Origin: Isoperla grammatica
Lineage: Eukaryota > Arthropoda > Insecta > Plecoptera > Perlodidae
NCBI GenBank assembly: GCA_945910005.1
Contig: OX246748.1
Span: 12,494,423 to 12,558,422 of the forward strand
Reading direction: 5' to 3'
Length of the DNA: 64,000 nucleotides
In this document: in pieces, positions 57,060 through 64,000 of the stretch
How the letters are laid out: each line of letters begins with the position of its first letter
Position numbering within the stretch: the first letter of the stretch is position 1
Notes under the pieces: model-generated
Told to the model about the DNA's origin: nothing
What the model saw: the letters and a program-made list of their open reading frames with translations, nothing else
The model's database searches: none
Program-made: the position numbers and the translations under genes

Positions 57060-57254
57060 CCATCCCCGAAAAAAGTTCAAATTACTTTATTATCTAACAT
57101 GACCTTCTTTGACCCCGGATTTCTTATAAATCGGCAAAAACCTTAATCCAACACTAAAGAAAGAAAGAAAGAAAGAGACGACAAGACACGAAATCGCTTC
57201 GAGTAGTCGTTTGAAATTAATAATGTGAAAAAATTGCCTGTCGAGTTGTAACGA

Positions 57255-57300
57255 CAGTTCTGATTGGTCGTTGACTAAAGGAGATGAGCTGTGATTGGCT
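57255..57300 (+). promoter_or_regulatory. Two inverted CCAAT boxes
   Basis: TGATTGG at 57261-57267 and at 57292-57298, 31 bp apart. This is typical of a TATA-less NF-Y-type promoter. They lie just upstream of the first-exon candidate at 57312. Confidence 0.5.
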
Positions 57301-57311
57301 ACTCGGCAACA

Positions 57312-57394
57312 ATGTGTGAGGGCGTCGCTAGTATCGCTGCTGCAGAAGACATGGAGGACGCGGAACCGGTGGTTGCTGTTCTAACCAACAGCCG
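57312..57394 (+). CDS. Candidate first coding exon of an unknown gene
   Basis: ATG at 57312 and a second in-frame ATG at 57351 lead to a CCG|GTGAGT splice donor after 57394, leaving two bases of an Arg codon. The residues are MCEGVASIAAAED from the first start and MEDAEPVVAVLTNS from the second. Because CCAAT boxes usually sit 60-100 bp upstream of the transcription start, the second ATG may be the real one. The exon is CpG-rich and sits in a promoter-like setting, so a gene running right is likely. The next exon was not identified and no family is recognised. Confidence 0.45.
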
Positions 57395-57713
57395 GTGAGT
57401 TTTGAAACTACTCTGAAACTAATCTTTGTCAAAGTCCGTATCATCCCCAGGTGCGACGTGGTCCAACTCCCATTGACGTAAACCGAACCTCCGCAAGGGA
57501 CCTTTGATGGACCTTACCTCGAATCTTTCTTTGTTTCTACCACAGTCGATCGAGAAGTTTTCCCCAAGAGAAGAGTTCTCACCTTGAAAAAACTTCTTTA
57601 TCGACTCTATGCTTTAGATTGCTGTTGGTGGTTGTTATGTTACGGAATCCATAGTTGTCTCCTACCACTTAGAGCGCCCGTTGTTGCCAGATAACTATTT
57701 CACGCGTTATTAC

Positions 57714-57930
57714 CCATATAGAAAACAAATCCTTCGCAACAACGGGCGCCCATATGACTATAATAACATTACAAGTAATTTATGGGGAATTTAGCTTGAT
57801 ATAATAATATTCCATATAGAAAACAAACCCTTAGCAACAACGGGCGCCTCTATAGGGATAGAGGACGACTATGATACCACTACAAGTAATTTATAGGAAT
57901 ATTTAGCATGATGTAATAATATTTAAAGTA
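57714..57930. repeat. 98-bp tandem duplication with CAACAACGGGCGCC
   Basis: Two units start CCATATAGAAAACAAAYCCT and contain GCAACAACGGGCGCC and ACAAGTAATTTATRGG. An inverted GGCGCCCGTTGTTGC-like block (GAGCGCCCGTTGTTGC) lies just upstream at 57671-57686, giving a hairpin. Confidence 0.75.
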
Positions 57931-58724
57931 TCTACTCGCAACATTGTGCAAACATTGTAACAATAGACGTCGATGTATTGTAGACATAAACTACTACAAT
58001 GGACGGTTTTCAACCCTCCCCCCCCCCTTCCCCCACAACCCTTCTGCAATCTTCTGATTATACTTCTAGACAAAGATTAATGTTTGTAGGTAATGCCGAA
58101 CGGCGAAAATGGCCCCAATTTCATTCTCTACACTCTAAGCACAGGATTTATCTTAGATAATTGATAAAGTGTTGATAACATTGCAGGGCGAGGGTTAATG
58201 GATTTTCTAGTGAGTGAGGACATATATATACAACGTTTAGACGGGCACTATTTCATTTATATCTAGCCATCTATCTACCTGTTAAGACAACTGCGAGAAG
58301 ACCTACCCTCATATTGTGTGGTTGAGTATTATTCGGTCTGCTACGTTTATTTCTACAACGGTGATAAATGTAGTGTTTTGTAGGAGAATACTGCTATTGT
58401 ATGCGCAACTCAGTGTTGTTCACACACAAACAATAGTGGTATATTTCAATGTCTATCAATGGACAACCTATGTACAAATTTTTAAAACAAAGGATCTTAT
58501 ATTTTAGTGAAGTAAGAAAGCTGGACAGAGGAGACTAAATATCAATAAATTGATAATAATATTTATCTTAACAGTAAATTAGTCATTTTTTTAAGTTTTT
58601 CTCTTATGGCTGGTTCAGTAACTAGTTTTAGTTGTATTGTAAAATATTCGCTCTTTTTCAAAGGGGAGCTACACAATTTAAATGTGTTTGTCAAATCAAT
58701 AAAAAAACTTCCAACACAATTGTC
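57931..58724. other. Likely intron sequence, no exon recognised
   Basis: A C-run at 58016-58027 and AT-rich sequence. If 57312-57394 is a first exon, this would be its intron. The frames at 58316 and 58606 show no splice-site support. Confidence 0.4.
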
Positions 58725-59135
58725 TAACCTTAAACATATCAACGAGCAACCTTCGAATACAAGCGCTAGTGCTGCTACCTTTTGGCGGTGGAGGAAAGCT
58801 TAACACAAGTGTTTAACCTTAAACATCTAGCAATGAAAACCTACGTATACTAGCGCTAGTGCTGGCACCTTTTGACGATGGGGGATAGATTAACACAAGT
58901 GTTTAACCTTAAACATTTATCGACGAAAACCTACGTATACTAGCGCTAGTGCTGCTATCTTTTGGTGGTGGAGGAAAGCTTAACACAAGTGTTTAGCCTT
59001 GAACATCTAGCAATGTTGTTGTTGTTGTTGTTGTTGTTTCTAGCGGTAGAAGAAACCCTTCCGCTGATCTAGCAATGAAAACCTACGTATACTAGCGCTT
59101 TAGTGCTGCTATCTTTTGGTGGTGGAGGAAAGCAT
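58725..59135. repeat. ~92-bp minisatellite, four units
   Basis: The units contain AACCTACGTATACTAGCGCT, AGTGCTGCTATCTTTTGGTG and AGCTTAACACAAGTGTTTAA. The fourth unit is split by a 51-bp insertion at 59016-59066. Confidence 0.85.
59016..59066 (-). mobile_element. Tiny retroposon with (CAA)n tail and 11-bp target duplication
   Basis: On the minus strand AGCGGAAGGGTTTCTTCTAC then CGCTAGAAA leads into about seven AAC/CAA units. ATCTAGCAATG lies on both sides (59005-59015 and 59067-59077), a perfect 11-bp direct repeat. The neighbouring minisatellite units have this site once, so the duplication was made by insertion. It is the 3' end of a retroposon truncated to about 50 bp. Confidence 0.8.
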
Positions 59136-59757
59136 AATAGAAAAAAAAACCAAGGGTTGAGGATATTCATCTTAATACGTCTGAAGAAAAACTCTGAAAA
59201 CATTTCCAAAGATATCACTGACAGGAAGCGGGGGTGGGGAAAAGGAGAGGGGGGGGGGAGCGGTCTGAAGTAAAGACATATCCTAACTCACTTGGTAGAT
59301 GAGAGTGTTTTTGTGTGTAGTAGCTTCGTTCTATTCGTTTTTCGGGAAATATTTCAGGTATAACATTGGCCAATTCGTAAAGTTTCGCTAAAAATGTTTG
59401 CGACATTCTAAGAGCACCAAAATACGTAATCTCCTATAGAATGTAATGTTGTTTCTTATAAATGTGTCTCTGTTACAATAGATGATTCCGTTTATCAAAT
59501 AAACCTAATTTAACTTTTGTAATGTGTTGTTGCAACAACACATTATAATACTTAATAAGTAGGTAATTTTAAAATCGGAACTATTTACTGGAACGAAGAC
59601 AAGTATAAGAAAGAGCATTGATTTTTCTACGGTATGACATATTTTGGTATATTTTTTACAATTTTAAAGTAATTTTAACAGAAAGAAATCGCAAATTCCA
59701 CATGGTAGGTTGATCCACAAAGCCTTAATAAATCAACAGTGTTAATTTATTTGAAAA

Positions 59758-60278
59758 CGTGATAATGTTTAATTGAATTAATCTCTCCACCTTAAGTATC
59801 ATCATGTGTTCTTATTGAAATTATAAAGAAAGCTCCGAGAAACTCCACATTGTAAGAGAGGGGAAGCTACGTTTATATGTCCTTTGAATTAACCCATCGT
59901 ACGCTACACATTTACACATAATATACTATTGATTTAATGGAAAATTTGCGAATGTTTAATTGATTTGAATTCTCTATCTTATGTTGCATCATGCCTTCTA
60001 TTATAAATTATAACGAAAGCTCCAAGAAACTCCACCTTGTTCGAGAAAACTACGTTTATATGTCCTTGCAACAGCTCATCGAAAGCTACACATTTATACC
60101 TTTATGATTGATTCGGTATGATTAAATGATTTGCACACTTTATCCTAATTGGCATTGAGCCTTTTATTATAAATTATAAAGAAATCTCCGAGAAACTCCA
60201 CATTGTTCTAGAAAACAACGTTTAGAGATCCTTGCACTAACCTATCATATAAGCTACACTTTTACACAATATAACAAG
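59758..60278. repeat. ~166-187-bp tandem repeat, three units
   Basis: Units share TTATAAAGAAAGCTCCGAGA, AACTCCACATTGT and CTACGTTTATATGTCC, with starts of the AAAGCTCC block near 59820, 60007 and 60173. No coding signal. Confidence 0.8.
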
Positions 60279-61935
60279 TGTCCCTCTTGCAAAATTAGTT
60301 ATAAATGCAAACTTATTTATGTGTTTTAATAAATATATCCACTAAAATATCGACATATAACTCACAACAACAAATTTGCTTTGATAAGACAAAAAAATTG
60401 GCTATTTTTATGTCATCGTCGAAAGTTGTGAATTACGATAGCCTACATTAAAAGAAGATTACAGTGTTATTTACAAATTTTTTCACTTTATTCATGGTGG
60501 CACTAAAAGGCCCACAACTAAAATATTGATGCGATCCTTCCTATAAAAAAAAGCATAACGACTCTAGCACAGCCCATCAATATTGGTGTCTGCATTGTTG
60601 GGCTTAGCTTTGTTCCTCCGTCACTCACCCCCCCCCCCCCTGCTAATACTTCATGTGTGGGGGGGAGCTTATCATAGCCTTGCACCCGCGCCGGCTGGAA
60701 ATAGATGGATTGTTTCAAGTGGCTACGGCGATTGAAGTCGAGCAATAAATAGACCACAAGCTTTCACAACCTGCGGCCTATGGACGAGGAAAAGCTTGCA
60801 CACAGTGGCGCACCCACGCGGCCGATACTCTGACTATAGAATATGCATCACTCTACATATATTTTGTTATTTTATTTAAGGTGGGATGAACCATTTAGTT
60901 TATTTGTTTAGAAAATGTTCATAAGTTTAAATTTATTTACCTTTATGTCTATATACGTACGGGCAAAGTAAACTATCTGTTCTAATGAACGTTTGTTGAT
61001 ATATTGATCGCAAACAAATGTTTTTATTGTGTAATTTAAAACACTTTTGGTGAGACTAAAATGGGTGGGGTCGCCACAAACACTGTACATACAAAATCAA
61101 CGATTTGCGCAACACAACAAAAAGTCATTTTTATTTTTTTAAACAAATATACAACTGCCTTTGAATGTTCAAACTACATATTAATATAATTAACTTCATA
61201 ATTTTCACTAGCAATTTACCGCTTTTTGTAGATAACAGAAAATAAAATTACCATTTATTTTCATCATAGATACTGTGAGGATACCTACTCTAATCTGGTT
61301 GAAGTAAAGAGTTGTATATATTATATACTGTTATATTAAAATATATCTAATACCTCTGGATTAAAACCATATTCTTAAACTACGACATAAGTAAACAGTG
61401 TCCTGAAAACCAACAAGACATTCTTGGTCACTTCGGATAATTTCATGATTGGCTGTACAGAAGTTTCCCTTGAATAAAACTACACAGGAAAGTTTTTCTT
61501 GTCGTGCTGGCAAACAGGCTGGCGCCATATTTGGTAAATTTTATATTGGATCTGTCTTAAGTTACCAACAATATTGATTATCAACAAGAGCTCACTTGTC
61601 ATAGCCCTGATAGCCTTTGGTCTGTAAATAAAACGCCAGACGTATAAACAAACATATAGAGAAGCAGACTGATACAAAAATGAAAATAGATGTTCTCAAG
61701 TTTGTGTGGGTGAGTGCTGTGCTTACCTGTTGTGTCTCTTTATACTGGACTCTCCAGTTTCATTTACTTTTGAACTTTTTCTTGTAGAGTTGTCCATATT
61801 AAATCTGCGCATAAACCAATACCTTACTTAAAACGGTCTTCCATATTATTTCATACCATATCACATCAGTTTGTCATCTAAACAAAATAATGTATCGGTA
61901 TAAAACACACCAAAAACATTATGGGTATAACTAAC
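60279..61935. other. AT-rich sequence, no gene recognised
   Basis: Two facing C and G runs (60628-60640 and 60659-60666) form a potential hairpin. Otherwise simple AT-rich sequence up to the LTR of the copia element. Confidence 0.45.
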
Positions 61936-62246
61936 TGTTGGAGAAAGTGCGCTATATCACTCTTCAAGTGGTTTGGAATAATCCAAGTGGCTTTGCCTTC
62001 AAGTACATATTTGCAAAGCACTTGGACAACAATGATTCTATTTAGTTTGTTGATTTTGCTTGTCCCTAGCAACTGCATAGCAACCATTACACAAAATGTA
62101 GAGATTGTTCTCATGAAGTTAAATTGTTGAATAAAATAACTTTACGTGTTATACAACATGTAGAGATTGTTCTCATGAAGTTAATTGTTTTAATAAAATA
62201 ACTTTACGTGTTATTTAAAAGCAGTTTTCATCAGTTTATTTCATCA
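61936..62246 (+). mobile_element. 5' LTR of a Ty1/copia retrotransposon
   Basis: The 311-bp LTR begins TGTTGGAG and ends TCATCA, the usual TG..CA. It stops exactly at the primer-binding site. The left flank CTAAC would be the 5-bp target duplication, but the right end is outside the window. It contains an internal 62-bp tandem duplication (from 62097 and 62159), so two copies of ATAAAATAACTTTACGTG and two AATAAA signals are present. The left boundary is inferred from the TGTTGG start only. Confidence 0.7.
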
Positions 62247-62260
62247 GGTTATGGGCCCAG
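62247..62260 (+). promoter_or_regulatory. Primer-binding site for initiator tRNA-Met (internal)
   Basis: GGTTATGGGCCCAG is complementary to the anticodon-arm region of initiator tRNA-Met (CTGGGCCCATAACC). Drosophila copia primes reverse transcription from such an internal half-tRNA site. It directly follows the LTR end, fixing that boundary. Confidence 0.85.
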
Positions 62261-62384
62261 GATGCTTCCACTGCGCATAATATTAGTTTTGGTTATAAGA
62301 ACTAGGAGGCTCTTGTGGTGAGTACTAAATACAAGTTTTTTAATTTCCTGTAAGTAGGCCTAGACCTACTAGGCTTTAGTAGAC

Positions 62385-64000
62385 ATGGCTAAAGCAGGTG
62401 ATCAGGTGATCACAAAGTTGAACAGTTCTAATTATCAACTTTGGAAATTAAAATTAAAAGTAGTGCTCATGAGGGATGGCTTATGGGAAGTAGTGAGTCA
62501 GCCCAAGCCTGAGCCTGAACCCAATGACTGGGATAAACGCGAGTGCAAGGCCATTGCAGCCATATGTCTCACTGTGGAGGATGACCAATTGTTACACCTC
62601 GCACAGCTTGAGACGGCACGGAGCATGTGGATAACACTGCAAAGGTTGCATGAGCGCTCTACTATCGGGAGCCGGCTGTACCTCATGCGGAAGCTGTATG
62701 GCATGATGTTCACCCAAGGCACTATGCAGGCACACCTAAATTCTATGTTAGAGGTTGTGGGGCAACTGCGTGGTATGGGGAAGAAGGTCGAGGATGATGA
62801 CCTGGTAGCCGTTATGTTGTGTAGTTTGCCAGAATCCTATTCCACGCTAGTCACAGCGTTGGAGGGGAGGGATGAGAGAGAATTATCTGTCGAATACGTC
62901 TCCGGTAAGCTGGTCGACGAGTATCAACGTCGTATCGAGTCGACGCGGGACCAGCGCGACAACGAGGTAGCACTCCAGACAACTTCTTACGCACAGAAAG
63001 AGGGGAGTTCATCCGGCAAGTCAGGTAGGCCTAAGCCTAAGGAGGAACGCCAGTGTTTCTTTTGTAAAAAGAAAGGTCATCTGAAGGCTGACTGTTATAA
63101 ATATAAAACCCACATAAGCAAAACTAAGGAGAAGGCTAACTGCACGGTGGACAGCCAGGATGTTGGCAGCAGCGCTGCACCGCAGCACTCCTTTGCCGTA
63201 TCCAAAACTGCACACAGGCATCAAGGTAAGGGTTACTACTGGTATGTTGACTCCGGAGCTACGAGCCACATGACAAGCAACAAACAGTTTTTCACAGCGT
63301 TTCAGGATGTAAAGACCCAGGTTTACCTAGCAGACAACTCTACGATCTCTGCAGAAGGCATCGGTAGCGGTTGGTTGACTTGCAGCTTGCCAAACGGTAA
63401 GGTGGAACAAATATACCTTAAGGATGTTCTGTACGTTCCGGAACTTGATGGCGGGCTGTTATCGGTTCAATGTGCAACTCGTAGTGGGTACAAGGTGACG
63501 TTCGAGGGCGCCACGTGCAAGATAATCTACAAGACGGCCGCAATAGCAATAGCTGAACTGGATGGGACACTATTTAGGCTGAAGTGCAAGACAGGTAACG
63601 AAGCAGCGTTGAGTGCACGCAGTGAGAAGTGCATGCACCGATGGCACCGTCGCTTGGGTCATCGGGACCCAGCTGCGATTAAGAAGCTGTTGACAGAGGG
63701 ACTAGCTCTAGGCATCCACATTGGTAAATGTGATGCACAGGTGGACTGTGACTGCTGCATTAAGGGGAAGTTAGCTGAACTGCCATTCCCAACTAGCGAG
63801 ACCAGAGCCACCAGGCCAAGTGAATTAGTGCATAGCGACGTCTGTGGACCAATGCCTACCACAACGCCGAGCGGTAATAGGTACATGATTACGTTTGTTG
63901 ACGATTACTCACGTTTCACGTTTGTTCGTCTGCTGAAGTCCAAGGATGAAGCAGCAGATGTTGTAAAAGAGTACATTGCTATGGTTCGAACTAAGTACGG
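62385..64000 (+). CDS. Ty1/copia gag-pol polyprotein, 5' part
   Basis: One open frame from ATG to the window edge, 538 full codons with no stop. In order: Gag N-terminal domain with NYQLWKLKLKVVL (about residues 17-31) and a UBN2-type capsid region to about residue 200; a CCHC zinc knuckle at C224, C227, H232 and C237; aspartic protease motif DSGA at residue 289; the HHCC zinc motif of the integrase N-terminus (H421 region to CDCC); and integrase core with SDVCGPM (D485) and DDYSRF (about 506). The second and third catalytic integrase residues, reverse transcriptase and RNase H would lie beyond the window. Gag and Pol are in one frame, as in copia. No frameshift or stop is seen, so the copy may be young and intact. 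Confidence 0.93.
   Translation, partial: MAKAGDQVITKLNSSNYQLWKLKLKVVLMRDGLWEVVSQPKPEPEPNDWDKRECKAIAAICLTVEDDQLLHLAQLETARSMWITLQRLHERSTIGSRLYLMRKLYGMMFTQGTMQAHLNSMLEVVGQLRGMGKKVEDDDLVAVMLCSLPESYSTLVTALEGRDERELSVEYVSGKLVDEYQRRIESTRDQRDNEVALQTTSYAQKEGSSSGKSGRPKPKEERQCFFCKKKGHLKADCYKYKTHISKTKEKANCTVDSQDVGSSAAPQHSFAVSKTAHRHQGKGYYWYVDSGATSHMTSNKQFFTAFQDVKTQVYLADNSTISAEGIGSGWLTCSLPNGKVEQIYLKDVLYVPELDGGLLSVQCATRSGYKVTFEGATCKIIYKTAAIAIAELDGTLFRLKCKTGNEAALSARSEKCMHRWHRRLGHRDPAAIKKLLTEGLALGIHIGKCDAQVDCDCCIKGKLAELPFPTSETRATRPSELVHSDVCGPMPTTTPSGNRYMITFVDDYSRFTFVRLLKSKDEAADVVKEYIAMVRTKY

Overview
This is AT-rich, intron-rich animal DNA, almost certainly from an insect. Two genes point to an animal with a nervous system and insect-type chemosensation. 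The minus strand carries the 5' coding exons of RIM (Rab3-interacting molecule). The plus strand carries a complete classical six-cysteine insect odorant-binding protein (OBP) gene. The Ty1/copia element at the right end has a copia-type initiator-tRNA primer site, which also fits an insect. The order cannot be fixed from the sequence alone. Coding sequence is only a few percent of the window. The rest is intron or intergenic DNA full of inverted-repeat (MITE-like) elements, tRNA-derived SINEs, minisatellites and long G/C homopolymers.

Layout. 1-25.6 kb is the 5' end of RIM on the minus strand. The exon with most of the zinc finger is at 2870-3074 and the N-terminal exon at 24428-24648, separated by a 21.4-kb intron. 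The last zinc-binding cysteine pair lies in an exon beyond the left edge or not recognised. The intron holds a tRNA-Gly(CCC) gene on the same strand, a possible terminal exon of an unknown plus-strand gene (10612-10821), a 30-bp minisatellite of about 56 units, a 48-bp minisatellite of 14 units and several MITE and SINE families. Just past the zinc-finger exon, at 1582-1700, lie decayed partial copies of that exon, cut by a SINE. The CpG-rich 24.7-25.6 kb is the likely RIM promoter side.

25.6-32.6 kb is intergenic, with microsatellites. 33.0-38.9 kb is the OBP gene on the plus strand, divergent from RIM. Five exons encode the signal peptide and all six cysteines. The fifth donor can join in the same phase to either of two long terminal exons (36809-37387 or 37765-38943), giving predicted 334- or 534-residue proteins with quite different tails. 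This is the most unusual gene structure in the window.

39-57 kb is mostly non-coding: a possible broken small secreted-protein gene, SINEs, a 79-bp satellite of about 39 units (44.6-47.7 kb), a CpG-rich segment with paired CACGTG boxes, and several foldback elements. At 57.3 kb a CCAAT-box promoter and a short first coding exon with a good splice donor suggest that another plus-strand gene starts and runs right. 57.7-60.3 kb holds further tandem repeats, one interrupted by a tiny retroposon with an 11-bp target duplication. 61.9-64.0 kb is the 5' part of a Ty1/copia retrotransposon (LTR, primer-binding site, open gag-pol frame) cut by the window edge.
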